NCBI RefSeq assembly: GCF_019880205.1 | Contig: NZ_CP082292.1 | Coordinates: 1,798,001-1,862,000, forward strand | Length of the DNA: 64,000 bases | Direction of reading: 5' to 3' | Source: Pantoea alfalfae | Lineage (GTDB): Bacteria > Pseudomonadota > Gammaproteobacteria > Enterobacterales > Enterobacteriaceae | Shown: in pieces, positions 1-9,758 of the stretch | Position numbering within the stretch: position 1 is the first letter of the stretch | Layout of the letters: each line of letters opens with the position of its first letter | Notes under the pieces: model-generated | Database searches by the model: none | What the model was told of the DNA's origin: nothing | The model's input: only the letters and a program-made list of their open reading frames with translations | Position numbers and translations under genes: made by a program

Positions 1-97
1 CAAAGTTCCATGAACCCTGGAAAAGGTTAGAGCGCAGAAAGACGGCGCGGACATCACCGGGGGTCAGTTTCTTTTCAACTTTCGTCATATCAACCAT
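1..97 (-). CDS. manZ: ManZ, mannose PTS IID component (5' part only)
   Basis: First 32 codons of the membrane IID subunit of the mannose/glucose/glucosamine phosphotransferase permease; the rest lies beyond the window edge. The visible part reads MVDMTKVEKK followed by the conserved FLRSNLFQGSWNF stretch of ManZ near residues 20-32. It starts 15 bases after the manY stop, so it is the last gene of a manX-manY-manZ operon read leftwards. Identification rests on the short conserved N-terminus plus perfect operon context. Confidence 0.9.
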   Translation of the reverse strand, partial: MVDMTKVEKKLTPGDVRAVFLRSNLFQGSWNF

Positions 98-112
98 GTG
101 ATCACCTGTTCC

Positions 113-916
113 TTAATCGAGTTCGTTATCAAGATCGTTTGCGGTTGCAGCACCTGTGGGTGCTCCCGCCACACGGTTGTATTTCGGGCTGAGCTGAATA
201 TAGAGCACTGCCATAACCACGCCAATCACGCCCAGCGCCACCAGGTTAAAGTTGGTGAACGCTGCGGTTACAAAGCCGAGGTAGAAGAACGGCATCAGAT
301 AGCCTGCGCGCATCATGTTGATGACCATCGCGTAACCGACCACCACAATCATGCCACCGGCGATATTCAGGCCATTGGTGACCACTTCAGGAATAGAACT
401 CAGCAACGCATGAACGGCACTGGTGCCGACAGAAATCGCCACAATCAGCGCCGGGATGGCGATACGCATTGCCTGTAACAGCAGGGCAGAGACATGAATC
501 CAGGAGATGGCCGTAAGATTGCCTTTCTCGGCGGCTTTATCAGCCGCGTGCTGGAAGGCCACGGTCAGCGTACGCACGATAATGGTCAGCACCTGTCCGG
601 CTGCAGCCAGCGGAATCGCCAGCGCGATACCGGCACCCACACTCTGACCACCAGCGATGACCAGGATTGTCGAGATGATAGAGGCGAGGGCGGCATCAGG
701 GGCAACCGCTGCACCGATGTTCATCCAGCCCAGCGCAATCATCTCCAGCGTACCGCCGATGATAATACCGGTTTTCATATCACCCAGTACGATACCAATC
801 AGCGTACAGGCGACAAGCGGACGGTGAAACTGGAACTCATCCAGAATTGACCCCATACCGGCAATACAGGCGACAATAAAAATCAAAATAATTTGTAGCG
901 AGGTTATTTCCATCAT
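113..916 (-). CDS. manY: ManY, mannose PTS IIC membrane component
   Basis: Polytopic inner-membrane channel subunit that, with ManZ, moves mannose and related hexoses across the membrane while ManX phosphorylates them. It is 267 residues against about 266 in E. coli and close to identical to it, including the N-terminal ACIAGMGSILDEFQF segment, the GDMKTGIIIGGTLEMIALG loop and the C-terminal tail ending DNDLDNELD-like. The start is Met-Met; the second Met (base 913) matches the E. coli start and either is possible behind the GAGGA ribosome site. It lies between manX (60 bases upstream) and manZ. Confidence 0.96.
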   Translation of the reverse strand: MMEITSLQIILIFIVACIAGMGSILDEFQFHRPLVACTLIGIVLGDMKTGIIIGGTLEMIALGWMNIGAAVAPDAALASIISTILVIAGGQSVGAGIALAIPLAAAGQVLTIIVRTLTVAFQHAADKAAEKGNLTAISWIHVSALLLQAMRIAIPALIVAISVGTSAVHALLSSIPEVVTNGLNIAGGMIVVVGYAMVINMMRAGYLMPFFYLGFVTAAFTNFNLVALGVIGVVMAVLYIQLSPKYNRVAGAPTGAATANDLDNELD

Positions 917-976
917 ACTTCTTGTCCTCAGCAGGTTAATCAGGAGCCCGGAAACGCAGGCGCAGAAGTGCTTCTG

Positions 977-1939
977 TTACGCGTTTACTTTCGCAATCAG
1001 ATCCATCATTTTCAGTTTTTGATCGCTGGAAACTTTACGCACTTCCAGTTCAATATTACGTTCATTGAGTTTGCGGAATGCGGCAATATCTTTCTCATCA
1101 ACCGAGACCGCATTATTGACCTGGGTTTTCCCCTGGCGGAACGCCATACCACCGATGTTGACCGTTTTAATATCGACACCCTGTTCAACTACGCGCAGGA
1201 CATCGGTAGGGTTGGTAAACAGCAGCATGACGCGATCCTGACCATATTTCGGGTTGTTCCATACCCGGACCATTTTGTCGACATCCACCACATGAGCCGT
1301 CACGCCGGGCGGCGCGACCTGCGTCAACAGGGTTTTGCGCACATGATCGTTGGCCACTTCATCGCTGACCACAATAATACGCTGAACGTTTGTCTCTTTA
1401 GTCCAGCGCGTCGCGACCTGCCCATGAATCAGACGATCATCAATGCGCGCCAGCCCGATTTTCATGTGATCCCCGGGGGCCATCGGCTTAGCTGGTTGCG
1501 CCGCCGCGGCCGGTTTCTCAGCAGCCGGTGTCGGTGCTTCTTCTTTGGCTTTCAGGGCTTTGACCCCTTCACGACCGGTCTCCACCGCCACGGCGACCAG
1601 TTCGTCAAATCCGGGATCGTCATCGCGCGCCATCAGCGTTTCAACCAGCATCGGAATATTGACCCCGGCAATAACCTCATAGTGTGGCTTGTCGACAACA
1701 ATGCGGCTGGCCGCATTGAACGGGCTGCCGCCCCAGGTATCGACCAGAAAAAGAACCCCTTTACTGGTATCCAGTTCAGCCAGTCGTGCCTGATATTTTT
1801 CAATCAGCGTTTCTGCATTTTCACCGGGGACAAAATCTATCCAGCCGATATTCTCCTGCTCGCCTAAGAGCATTTCTGCTGTTTTCAGCAGTTGTTCCGC
1901 TGCCCAGCCGTGTGTACCAATTACAATCGCAATGGTCAC
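977..1939 (-). CDS. manX: ManX, mannose PTS IIAB component
   Basis: Cytoplasmic phosphotransfer protein of the mannose PTS: HPr passes phosphate to the IIA histidine, then to the IIB histidine, then to the sugar. The 320-residue chain shows a IIA domain (MTIAIVIGTHGWAA, His near residue 10), a flexible Ala/Pro-rich linker around residues 135-155 and a IIB domain with RIDDRLIHGQVATRW, whose His is the IIB phosphorylation site. Length matches the E. coli protein (about 323). First gene of manXYZ, transcribed leftwards from a control region shared with the divergent yoaE unit. Confidence 0.96.
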   Translation of the reverse strand: MTIAIVIGTHGWAAEQLLKTAEMLLGEQENIGWIDFVPGENAETLIEKYQARLAELDTSKGVLFLVDTWGGSPFNAASRIVVDKPHYEVIAGVNIPMLVETLMARDDDPGFDELVAVAVETGREGVKALKAKEEAPTPAAEKPAAAAQPAKPMAPGDHMKIGLARIDDRLIHGQVATRWTKETNVQRIIVVSDEVANDHVRKTLLTQVAPPGVTAHVVDVDKMVRVWNNPKYGQDRVMLLFTNPTDVLRVVEQGVDIKTVNIGGMAFRQGKTQVNNAVSVDEKDIAAFRKLNERNIELEVRKVSSDQKLKMMDLIAKVNA

Positions 1940-2086
1940 GTGCTACCTCCGTTCGCTAGAGATGCTCATCTGAGTAAATGAACTGTATTGAGACATGTTT
2001 TGATTATCCGTTTAACCCGGTCATTCGACTTTCTGATATAGCGTCGAAAAAACAGGGGTTAACTTCATCAAGGCGGTAAAGTCGCG

Positions 2087-2134
2087 ATTTATTTTAGTGA
2101 TCGAAAAAATAAATTATGTGATGTCCGTCAGCTA
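2087..2134. promoter_or_regulatory. Predicted Mlc-like and CRP sites before manX
   Basis: The 348 bases between manX and the yoaE leader ORF hold no gene. Bases 2087-2114 form an AT-rich inverted repeat, ATTTATTTT then 10 bases then AAAATAAAT, preceded by TCGCGA, resembling a site for the glucose repressor Mlc. Bases 2117-2132 read TGTGA, six bases, TCAGC, a half-good CRP site. manXYZ is controlled by Mlc and CRP in E. coli; assigning these elements here is inference from pattern. Confidence 0.45.
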
Positions 2135-2260
2135 TTCACCCCGTGAAGTGGCGCTTTACCTTTTTTATGCGCCCGATCATCCCTTACAGAGATTGTAAAA
2201 ATAAGAAAATTTTTTGACGCAATTTGCCGACCTGATACATTAACGTTCTGTTTATTGCTC

Positions 2261-2290
2261 AGGAGTAACGGGCTTCAGCCCACCTTTATG
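2261..2290 (+). promoter_or_regulatory. Ribosome site with hairpin in its spacer
   Basis: AGGAG at 2261-2265 is 22 bases from the leader-ORF ATG at 2288, too far for normal initiation. The spacer contains a perfect GGGC-TTCA-GCCC stem-loop (2270-2281). If folded, it shortens the effective spacing to about 10 bases, which is workable. Seen directly; the effect on initiation is inferred. Confidence 0.5.
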
Positions 2291-2449
2291 GATCGTCACC
2301 GACGTCGCTTAATCTGTTCTTTGCGCCTGCTGGCGCGTCACCCTTCGCCTCACGGCGTTTTCACCGCTTTCCCGACTACCCGGATGTCACGCTTCGCTGC
2401 GCTGACAGGCACCGGCTCGATCTGTTCCCTGCTCTGGAGTCATAAATAA
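2288..2449 (+). CDS. Leader ORF overlapping yoaE, 53 residues
   Basis: A small reading frame begins at ATG 2288 and ends with TAA at 2447-2449, where the last A is also the first base of the yoaE ATG (TAATG overlap). The predicted peptide is basic and arginine-rich at its start ([18 protein letters not shown]) and ends LLWSHK. The overlap is the classic arrangement for translational coupling, so translation of this ORF may set yoaE translation. The frame stays open upstream to a TTG at 2255, but that codon has no ribosome site. I recall that a small coupled ORF has been reported before yoaE in E. coli but cannot verify homology here. No function assigned to the peptide. Confidence 0.55.
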   Translation: MDRHRRRLICSLRLLARHPSPHGVFTAFPTTRMSRFAALTGTGSICSLLWSHK

Positions 2450-4041
2450 TGGAATTTTTATTCGACCCCTCAATCTGGGCGGGTTTACTGACGCTTATCG
2501 TGCTGGAAATCGTACTGGGTATCGATAACCTGGTGTTTATTGCCATCCTGGCCGACAAACTGCCGCCAAAGCAGCGTGATAAAGCACGCCTGATCGGCCT
2601 GTCACTGGCGCTGGTGATGCGGCTGGGTTTGCTGTCGCTGATCTCCTGGATCGTCACGCTGACAACGCCTCTCTTCAGCGTAGGCGGTTTCAGCTTTTCC
2701 GGACGAGATTTAATCCTGCTGTTCGGTGGTTTCTTTCTGTTGTTTAAAGCGACCATGGAGCTACACGAGAGGCTGGAGAACCGTCAGCTTGATGGTTCCG
2801 CAAATCGCGGATACGCCAGTTTCTGGGCAGTGGTACTGCAGATTGTGGTGCTGGACGCGGTCTTCTCGCTGGATGCGGTGATTACCGCCGTAGGTATGGT
2901 GAACCACCTGCCGGTGATGATGACCGCCGTGGTGATTGCCATGGGGGTGATGCTGCTGGCGTCTAAACCGTTAACCAACTTTGTTAACGCGCATCCGACC
3001 GTAGTGGTGCTCTGTCTGAGCTTCCTGTTAATGATCGGTCTGTCGCTGGTGGCAGAAGGCTTTGGTTTCCATATTCCTAAAGGCTACCTCTATGCGGCGA
3101 TTGGCTTCTCAATTCTGATTGAGCTGTTCAACCAGATTGCACGTCGTAACTTTATTCGCCATCAGTCAAATCGTCCAATGCGTGAGCGTACCGCAGAGGC
3201 CATTCTGCGCCTGATGGGCGGCCGTAATCGTGCGCTGGCATCCAGCAATGGCAATAGCAGCGGTAACACCAGCACCAGTGAAGAGTCTGCGCTGACGGAA
3301 GCGATGCCGCAGGAAGCGTTTAAAGATGAAGAGCGTTACATGATTAATGGTGTGCTGACCCTGGCTTCCCGCTCGATTCGCAGCATTATGACGCCGCGCG
3401 GTGATATCTCCTGGGTCGATGCGAATCGTCCGGTGGATGAGATTCGCGGTCAGCTGCTGGATACGCCTCACAGCCTGTTCCCGGTCTGCCGGGGTGAACT
3501 GGATGAAATTGTTGGCGTGGTGCGCGCCAAAGAGCTGCTGGTGGCGCTGGAGCAGGGTGTTGATGTGGCGACCTTCGCGGCGAATACACCGACCATTGTG
3601 GTGCCGGAGACGCTGGATCCGATCAACCTGCTTGGCGTGCTGCGTCGTGCTAAAGGCAGCTTCGTGATCGTCACCAATGAGTTTGGCGTGGTGCAGGGTT
3701 TGATTACGCCGCTGGACGTGCTGGAAGCGATTGCGGGTGAATTCCCGGATGAAGACGAAACGCCTGATATTGTTGCAGATGGCGATGGCTGGTTAGTGAA
3801 AGGCGGAACCGATCTGCACTCGCTGCAGCAGTTACTCGACTTCCATGAGCTGGTCGATCCGACAGAAGATCACGCCTCGCTGGCGGGCCTGCTGATTGAA
3901 CAGAAAGGGCAGTTACCGCTTCCTGGCGAGGTGATTGATATTACGCCGCTGCACTTCCAGATTATCGAAGCGACGGATTACCGTATCGATCTGGTGCGTG
4001 TCACCAAAGATAAACCGCATGACGAAGAGGAAGAGGGTTAA
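2449..4041 (+). CDS. yoaE: YoaE, TerC-domain membrane protein with CBS and CorC domains
   Basis: Inner-membrane protein of the TerC/UPF0053 class, implicated by family in metal-ion handling; its substrate is not settled. About seven membrane segments fill residues 1-240, with the acidic family motifs [12 protein letters not shown] (near 20) and [16 protein letters not shown] (near 135). A low-complexity Ser/Asn/Gly linker follows near 265, then two CBS domains (about 300-440) and a C-terminal CorC_HlyC domain. At 530 residues it is slightly longer than the E. coli protein, mostly in the linker. Translation probably depends on the overlapping leader ORF. A rho-independent terminator follows. 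Confidence 0.95.
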   Translation: MEFLFDPSIWAGLLTLIVLEIVLGIDNLVFIAILADKLPPKQRDKARLIGLSLALVMRLGLLSLISWIVTLTTPLFSVGGFSFSGRDLILLFGGFFLLFKATMELHERLENRQLDGSANRGYASFWAVVLQIVVLDAVFSLDAVITAVGMVNHLPVMMTAVVIAMGVMLLASKPLTNFVNAHPTVVVLCLSFLLMIGLSLVAEGFGFHIPKGYLYAAIGFSILIELFNQIARRNFIRHQSNRPMRERTAEAILRLMGGRNRALASSNGNSSGNTSTSEESALTEAMPQEAFKDEERYMINGVLTLASRSIRSIMTPRGDISWVDANRPVDEIRGQLLDTPHSLFPVCRGELDEIVGVVRAKELLVALEQGVDVATFAANTPTIVVPETLDPINLLGVLRRAKGSFVIVTNEFGVVQGLITPLDVLEAIAGEFPDEDETPDIVADGDGWLVKGGTDLHSLQQLLDFHELVDPTEDHASLAGLLIEQKGQLPLPGEVIDITPLHFQIIEATDYRIDLVRVTKDKPHDEEEEG

Positions 4042-4098
4042 CGCTTCCCGTTGTTGCTGAGGCGCTGCCGGTATTACCGGCCGCGCTGAATCTCTCTG

Positions 4099-4132
4099 AC
4101 AGCCGCTGCTGAAACGCCGCGGCTGTTTTTTT
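4099..4132 (+). terminator. Terminator after yoaE
   Basis: ACAGCCGC (4099-4106) pairs with GCGGCTGT (4119-4126), followed by a run of seven T. It ends the yoaE transcript and faces the 3' end of pdeD. Confidence 0.8.
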
Positions 4133-4174
4133 GTGGGGAAGTCGTATAAGGGCGGAACGGCGCTGACGCGGCAG

Positions 4175-5737
4175 TTAACGGTGCGTATCAGCCTGATGCA
4201 GCGTCAGCCAGGCTGGAAAATCTTCCAGCGGCATCGGGCGGGCAAAATAGTAGCCCTGCAGATGATCCACACCGCGTTCGCGCAGATAAGCTGCCTGTTC
4301 AGCCGTCTCTACCCCTTCGGCGACCAGACTGATATTCAGGCGCTGGGCCAGCGAAATCACCATATCCGTTACCGTGGCGTTAATGGCATCCGTACCGATG
4401 GCCGCTGTGAAAATCTTGTCGATTTTGAGCACGTCTGGCTGTAAATCTTTCAGGTAGGAGAGCGAGCTGTGACCGGTGCCAAAGTCATCAATCGCCAGCC
4501 GGACGCCAATGTCGTGCAGTTGTGCAATCACCGACTGATCGACGACCGGCAGGGCATCCCGTTCAGTGAGTTCCACTACCAGTTGCGGCACCGGACTGGC
4601 AGGCCACCACAGGTTCTGCAAATCTTCCAGAATGGCGCGGTCGCGGAAATGACTGGCGGCCACATTGATGGCGATATGAAAGGCGGGATCATTGGGCAAC
4701 TGAGGCAGATGCCTTACTACCTCGTTCAGCACAAAGCGCGTCAGCGGCTTGATCAGGTTCTGGCGCTCGGCCAGCGGAATAAAGACATCCGGTGCGATCC
4801 AGCCCTGTCGGGCGTTATGCCAGCGCAGCAGTAATTCTATCCCGTCACACCCGCCGCTTTTGCTGTTGATCAGCGGCTGACAATAGACCATAAACTCACG
4901 GGCCGTGATGCCATAACTGATTTGCCAGCTAAGGCTCATGCGATTTGCCGTCGCAAGCCAGATAATATAGCCCATCAGCAGGCTCAGCAGCAGCGCCAGC
5001 GGCAGCTGTGAGGGAAGTGTCGCCAGCGCCAGCCGTGTCGGCGAAGGGCCATAGAGGGTAAGGGTAAACGGGTAGCGCAGCGAGCCCTGCTCGTAGCTCA
5101 CTTCGTCATCTGCCGGCACCGTTGGCTGTATCAGCGGATTGCCATATTCCAGGCTCTCACCATTGACGTTAAACACGGCGCGTTCCACCCAGGGCAGTTG
5201 AGGTTCCAGCAGATAATTGCTCATCATTTCAATGTTGATGACCTGCAATATTCCCGACCGGTTATCCAGACTTTTTGGCGTCCATAGCAGTAAGACCGGC
5301 GAGCCTTTCAGCAGATACTGGTCGGTTGACAGGGTCATACGCTGGCTGTTGAAGGCAAGGTCAGGATAAGTCTGGCTGAAAGGGATATTGCGCGAGCCGT
5401 AAATACTGGAGCAGTAAAGCATGTCGTTTTCGACCAGTAGAATGGCACGAACCGTCTGCAGTGATGAAATTTTTTCGACGAGCGGAAAACGCACGTCCTG
5501 ACAGGGAACGCCTACCAGCCCCAGCGTATTATTGGCTGAAACCTCCAGCGGTGAAAACATCCTGTCAAACCGCATAATCGCTTTGTCGGCAAAAGCCATC
5601 GCCTGCTGTTCAATACGTGACTTCTCTTCGATATAGCGAAAGGCCAGCGTTAATATCAGCATTACGGTGGCGATTGACAGGGCGATCAGCAAACGCTTGC
5701 GCCTGAATTGTCCAACAAATTGCTGGGCCATAAACAT
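4175..5737 (-). CDS. pdeD: PdeD-like c-di-GMP phosphodiesterase (CSS-EAL)
   Basis: Membrane-bound phosphodiesterase that hydrolyses cyclic di-GMP. One N-terminal helix, then a periplasmic CSS-motif domain (YCSSIYG near residue 108), a second helix (near 235-255) and a cytoplasmic EAL domain. The catalytic set is present: ELLLRW (variant of EALLRW), NVAASHF, ELTERD, DDFGTG, KIDK, AEGVET and LQGYYFARP. In CSS-type enzymes the two periplasmic cysteines tune activity through disulfide state. The chosen ATG follows AAGGTGG by six bases; a longer frame from GTG 5797 has no ribosome site. Position between yoaE and sdaA matches E. coli yoaD/pdeD. Confidence 0.92.
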   Translation of the reverse strand: MFMAQQFVGQFRRKRLLIALSIATVMLILTLAFRYIEEKSRIEQQAMAFADKAIMRFDRMFSPLEVSANNTLGLVGVPCQDVRFPLVEKISSLQTVRAILLVENDMLYCSSIYGSRNIPFSQTYPDLAFNSQRMTLSTDQYLLKGSPVLLLWTPKSLDNRSGILQVINIEMMSNYLLEPQLPWVERAVFNVNGESLEYGNPLIQPTVPADDEVSYEQGSLRYPFTLTLYGPSPTRLALATLPSQLPLALLLSLLMGYIIWLATANRMSLSWQISYGITAREFMVYCQPLINSKSGGCDGIELLLRWHNARQGWIAPDVFIPLAERQNLIKPLTRFVLNEVVRHLPQLPNDPAFHIAINVAASHFRDRAILEDLQNLWWPASPVPQLVVELTERDALPVVDQSVIAQLHDIGVRLAIDDFGTGHSSLSYLKDLQPDVLKIDKIFTAAIGTDAINATVTDMVISLAQRLNISLVAEGVETAEQAAYLRERGVDHLQGYYFARPMPLEDFPAWLTLHQADTHR

Positions 5738-5961
5738 CAGTATCCACCTTCCCAAAAAGCCAGAAAAAAGCAAAAAATACGGGGTTAGTATCGGCACGGC
5801 CAGATCAATATTGAGGCCGGAATGCAGAAAAGCGGGTCTGGAAAGCTGCGCAGACCGGACGGCTGCGCGGAAAACACTCTACCGTTTAAACCTGCGCTGA
5901 GATAGCGCAGGATGCGGATTTTATTACGTTTGCATGTTATTTAAACGATTAAACGTTTCGC

Positions 5962-7326
5962 TTAGTCACACTGAACTTTAATCGCCAGACCGCCACGGGA
6001 AGTTTCACGGTATTTCGCGTTCATATCCTTGCCGGTCTCATACATGGTCTCAATAACCTTATCCAGCGAGACGCGGGGTTCACTGGTGCGACGGAGTGCC
6101 ATACGCGCCGCGTTAATGGCTTTTACCGAGGCGATAGCATTACGTTCAATGCAGGGAACCTGAACCTGACCGGCCACGGGGTCACAGGTCAGTCCAAGGT
6201 TATGCTCCATGCCGATTTCAGCGGCGACGCACACCTGCTCCGGGCTACCGCCCAGCAGCTCTGCCAGACCAGCGGCCGCCATCGAACAGGCGACACCCAC
6301 TTCACCCTGGCAGCCCACTTCCGCGCCTGAAATAGAGGCGTTCATTTTGTACAGCACGCCTATAGCGCCAGAGGCGAGGAAATAGCGCAGGAAAATATCG
6401 GGCGTCACCGGCTCGATAAAGTGATCGTAGTAAGCCAGCACTGCAGGCACGATACCGCAGGCACCGTTCGTCGGCGCGGTCACCACACGGCCACCCGCGG
6501 CGTTCTCTTCGTTGACCGCCAGGGCATACATATTGATCCAGTCGATAACAATCATCGGATCGCTGGAGTGCTTGGTGGAGGAGGTCAGCAGGCGACGCAG
6601 GGAGGCGGCTCGACGGGGTACGCGCAGCGGTCCGGGCAACACGCCTTCAGTATTCAGACCGCGATCAATACAGGCCTGCATGGTCTGCCAGATGTGGGTG
6701 AAATAGGCATGAATCTCGTCGCGGCTATGCAGTGCCAGCTCATTTTTCATCACCAGACCCGACAGCGACAGACCGGTTTCGCGGCAGTGCGCCAGCAGAT
6801 CTTTGGCGGAGTGGAACGGCCAGGGCACAGAGACTTCATCCAGTGCCGACTGACCGAAGTGCTCTTCATCCACAATAAATCCGCCGCCCACAGAGTAATA
6901 GGTTTTCGACAGGATCAGCAGGTCGCCCGCGAATGCCAGCAGGCGCAGGCCATTTTCATGCAATGAGAGGTTCTCACTGCGGAACACCATGCCGCCTTCA
7001 CGCGGGAAATCGACTTCATGCGCGCCTTTCGCCAGCAGCAGTCGCTCACGCTGTTCGACATCTTTAATGAAAGCGGGGATCGCATCGATATCCACCGTGT
7101 CCGGCGATTCGCCCGCCAGACCCATAATAATGGCGATATCCGTGTGGTGGCCTTTACCGGTCAGAGACAGAGAACCGTAAACATCCACGGCGATCCGGGT
7201 GACCTCCTGCAGCTTTTCCTGTTCGCACAGCAAATCCACAAATTGTTTACCCGCTTTCATCGGGCCGACAGTATGCGAACTCGAGGGGCCAATGCCCACT
7301 TTGAACATGTCGAAAACACTAATCAC
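5962..7326 (-). CDS. sdaA: L-serine deaminase I
   Basis: Iron-sulfur L-serine ammonia-lyase that turns serine into pyruvate and ammonia in the cytoplasm. The 454 residues equal the E. coli SdaA length. The N-terminal VGIGPSSSHTVGPMKAG motif and the cluster-ligand cysteines in GAEVGCQGEVG, LTCDPVAG and QVPCIERNA are intact. The start is GTG at 7326 (MISVFDMF), preceded by AGGAG at eight bases; E. coli also uses GTG. The 188 bases between it and nudL show no obvious gene. Confidence 0.97.
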   Translation of the reverse strand: MISVFDMFKVGIGPSSSHTVGPMKAGKQFVDLLCEQEKLQEVTRIAVDVYGSLSLTGKGHHTDIAIIMGLAGESPDTVDIDAIPAFIKDVEQRERLLLAKGAHEVDFPREGGMVFRSENLSLHENGLRLLAFAGDLLILSKTYYSVGGGFIVDEEHFGQSALDEVSVPWPFHSAKDLLAHCRETGLSLSGLVMKNELALHSRDEIHAYFTHIWQTMQACIDRGLNTEGVLPGPLRVPRRAASLRRLLTSSTKHSSDPMIVIDWINMYALAVNEENAAGGRVVTAPTNGACGIVPAVLAYYDHFIEPVTPDIFLRYFLASGAIGVLYKMNASISGAEVGCQGEVGVACSMAAAGLAELLGGSPEQVCVAAEIGMEHNLGLTCDPVAGQVQVPCIERNAIASVKAINAARMALRRTSEPRVSLDKVIETMYETGKDMNAKYRETSRGGLAIKVQCD

Positions 7327-7514
7327 AGGTGACACTCCTCACATTTATTCTCAGTCTGCCGGGGCAGTTTATGGCGCCCATAGTAATGGTCATGCACCGG
7401 AAAAGAGCAGCTTTTCGCATGAAATAAACTTATCAAAACAGATAGAAAAAATTATAGCGCAGCCCGGCAGGTCGCTGATGGGCTGGAAGGGAATAAAAAA
7501 GAGGAAGAAAGGTC

Positions 7515-8078
7515 TCAGAAGGCGATCTGCGTACTCAGTGAACGAATAATTCCTGCTGTCATGCCCCACACCAGATAATCCTGATAGCGCGACAGCCAGA
7601 CCGGATGGCGTACACCCGCCCGATGCACCTCCAGCGCGCTGTAGCGGCTGAGCTGCAAAGCCTCGGCCAGTGGCATCTCGAAGGCACTGCTCACCTCATC
7701 CGGATTAATCGTTAAGCGCAGGTCGGCCGGAATAATGCCCAGCACGGGTGTCACCTGAAAGCCGGTGCTGCTGGTGACAGCGGGCAGCGCGCCTAATATC
7801 TCGACCTGATGTGGATCGATACCGACCTCTTCCTGCGCTTCACGCAGGGCGGTGGCGATCAGCGAGGCATCGGTGTCATCCTGCATCCCGCCGGGAAAGG
7901 CGACCTGTCCGGCGTGTTTGCGCAGGGCGTGCGAGCGCTGCGTCAACAAAAGCCCCGGTTCATGGCGGGCTATAATCGGCACCAGCACCGCGGCATGACG
8001 TCCGGAGAGATGCTGCGTGCTGCGGGCCGGCTGCTGCAGCAGAAAACGGCTGCGAAAAACCTCAAGCGTCAGTGCCAA
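7515..8078 (-). CDS. nudL: NudL, Nudix hydrolase (CoA pyrophosphatase type)
   Basis: Cytoplasmic Nudix hydrolase of the CoA-pyrophosphatase subgroup. The Nudix box runs from [10 protein letters not shown] through REAQEEVGI, and the UPF0035-type motif [19 protein letters not shown] precedes it. Best start is TTG 8078 ([12 protein letters not shown]), with AGGAGG five bases upstream, giving 187 residues, close to the roughly 192 of E. coli. This start overlaps the 3' end of pabB by 17 bases, so the two genes are probably translationally coupled, as in E. coli. Confidence 0.9.
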   Translation of the reverse strand: MALTLEVFRSRFLLQQPARSTQHLSGRHAAVLVPIIARHEPGLLLTQRSHALRKHAGQVAFPGGMQDDTDASLIATALREAQEEVGIDPHQVEILGALPAVTSSTGFQVTPVLGIIPADLRLTINPDEVSSAFEMPLAEALQLSRYSALEVHRAGVRHPVWLSRYQDYLVWGMTAGIIRSLSTQIAF

Positions 8079-9441
8079 CTGAACCTCCTGTCTGTTCCAG
8101 TGCCGGTAAAATCCGGCTGACTTTATCGAGCGTTTCCTGATATTCCGCTTCAGCATCGCTGTCTGCTACCAGGCCGCCACCCGCGGCACAGTAAAGCTGT
8201 TGGCCTTCGGCGATCAGCGTGCGGATCGTGATACTGGTGTCCATCCGGCCACACAGGCTGAGATAGCCGATACTGCCGCACCAGGCATTGCGCCGCTGCG
8301 GCTCCAGCTCATCAATAATCTCCATCGCCCGAATTTTGGGCGCACCGGTTATCGAGCCGCCCGGAAAACAGGCGCGCAGCAGATCGGTGGCCTGCAGGGT
8401 GTCAGGCAACTGTGCGCGCACCGTGCTCACCAGATGATGGACGGCGGGGAAGGGTTCAACCACAAACAGTTCAGGCACCGTGACCGAGCCGGGCTGCGCC
8501 ACGCGGCCAATATCGTTGCGCAGCAAATCGACAATCATCAGGTTTTCAGCCCGATCTTTCTCCGCATGGCGCAGTGCCTCAGCCTGTTGCGCATCGGCAA
8601 TCGGATCGGCACAGCGTGGCCGGGTACCTTTAATCGGTCGGGTTTCAATCTGGTTTTGATTCAGCGACAGAAAGCGCTCCGGCGACAGGCTGAGAATCGC
8701 ACTTTCCGGCAGGCGCAGAAACGCGCTGAACGGCGCCCGGTTAGCCGCGTTAAGCAGAGTAAACGCCTGCCACTCATCACCCTGATAACCGGCCTGAAAA
8801 CGCTGCGCCAGGTTAACCTGATAACAGTCACCGGCCTGAATATAGGCCTGAACCGCGGCAAAGCGTGCGGCGTAATCGGCATAGCTCAGATTGGAGCGCC
8901 AGCGGCTGGTCAGTGAAAAGGGCACGATTTCACGCGCGGGCCACTGCGCCAGCCAGGCGGCGCGCGCTTCAGCGTTCTTCAACGCCACCAGCGTCAGGGT
9001 TTGCTGATGATGATCGGCAATCAAGGCCCAGTCATAGATCCCCACCGCCATGTCCGGCGTGGTGAGATCGGCTGTGGCTTTTTGGGGCAGTGACTCAAAC
9101 CGGCGGCCCAGGTCATAACCAAACAGGCCCAGCGCACCGCCCTGAAACGGCAAAGCCTCACTGGCTGTGGGTCTGATGCCCAGCGCATCACACTGCTGCT
9201 GCACCAGCAGCAAGGGATCCGCGGTCGATTCGGTGGTGCCGGTCGTGTCGCTGATGGTCGTGATCGGCCCGCGGGTCACCAGGGTGACGCGGGGATCGGC
9301 GGTCAGAATGTCGAAGCGGTTGTCGCTGTGGCTGGCCTGCGCGGAGGAGAGCAGCATCGCCCACGGCAGATGGGCAAGGGTGGCAAAACGCTGTGTCAGC
9401 GCATCCGGGGTATAATCAAGCGTGAGGGTTTCAACAATCAT
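8062..9441 (-). CDS. pabB: Aminodeoxychorismate synthase component I
   Basis: Folate-pathway enzyme: with the PabA glutaminase it converts chorismate to 4-amino-4-deoxychorismate. It is 459 residues, as expected. Visible family motifs are the C-terminal chorismate-binding core with PIKGTRPR (the active-site lysine), [38 protein letters not shown] and [15 protein letters not shown]. It is followed by the overlapping nudL on the same strand and diverges from yoaH across 110 bases. Confidence 0.96.
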   Translation of the reverse strand: MIVETLTLDYTPDALTQRFATLAHLPWAMLLSSAQASHSDNRFDILTADPRVTLVTRGPITTISDTTGTTESTADPLLLVQQQCDALGIRPTASEALPFQGGALGLFGYDLGRRFESLPQKATADLTTPDMAVGIYDWALIADHHQQTLTLVALKNAEARAAWLAQWPAREIVPFSLTSRWRSNLSYADYAARFAAVQAYIQAGDCYQVNLAQRFQAGYQGDEWQAFTLLNAANRAPFSAFLRLPESAILSLSPERFLSLNQNQIETRPIKGTRPRCADPIADAQQAEALRHAEKDRAENLMIVDLLRNDIGRVAQPGSVTVPELFVVEPFPAVHHLVSTVRAQLPDTLQATDLLRACFPGGSITGAPKIRAMEIIDELEPQRRNAWCGSIGYLSLCGRMDTSITIRTLIAEGQQLYCAAGGGLVADSDAEAEYQETLDKVSRILPALEQTGGSVGTDA

Positions 9442-9551
9442 CAGGCAGACAAATCAGAAAGCAAAGAGGCGGTCAGACTGACATATTTTTTCCCGACTGG
9501 CACCTGTTAGTTCCGCATGGGATACTGTGTGCCCCAACGCAGGAGTAGAAC

Positions 9552-9746
9552 ATGTTTATTGGATTACCGGCTCTCTCACATGAGCAGCAACAGCAGGCCG
9601 TTGAACGTATTCAGGAGTTGATGACGGGTGGTTTATCGAGCGGTGAAGCGATCGCCCAGGTGGCGCAGGAAATCCGTCAGAATCACAAGGGCGAACAGAT
9701 TCGGGCGTTATTCGACGACGAAGATGAAGAAAACGAAGAGGAATAA
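9552..9746 (+). CDS. yoaH: YoaH, UPF0181 family small protein
   Basis: A 64-residue acidic cytoplasmic protein of unknown function. It reads [20 protein letters not shown], carries a predicted helical [17 protein letters not shown] segment and ends in an Asp/Glu tail ([11 protein letters not shown]). E. coli YoaH has the same plan and sits at the same place beside pabB. The ribosome site is AGGAG eight bases before the ATG. The UPF0181 family has no demonstrated activity that I know of. Confidence 0.92.
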   Translation: MFIGLPALSHEQQQQAVERIQELMTGGLSSGEAIAQVAQEIRQNHKGEQIRALFDDEDEENEEE

Positions 9747-9758
9747 CACCCGACATCG

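Noticed and set aside
2221..2449. yybP-ykoY manganese riboswitch before yoaE
   Set aside because: TerC-type genes often carry this riboswitch, but I could not find its conserved paired elements; the leader instead contains a coupled ORF and a small hairpin.
5738..5797. Longer N-terminus for the EAL protein starting at GTG 5797
   Set aside because: No ribosome site before it, whereas AAGGTGG stands six bases before ATG 5737.
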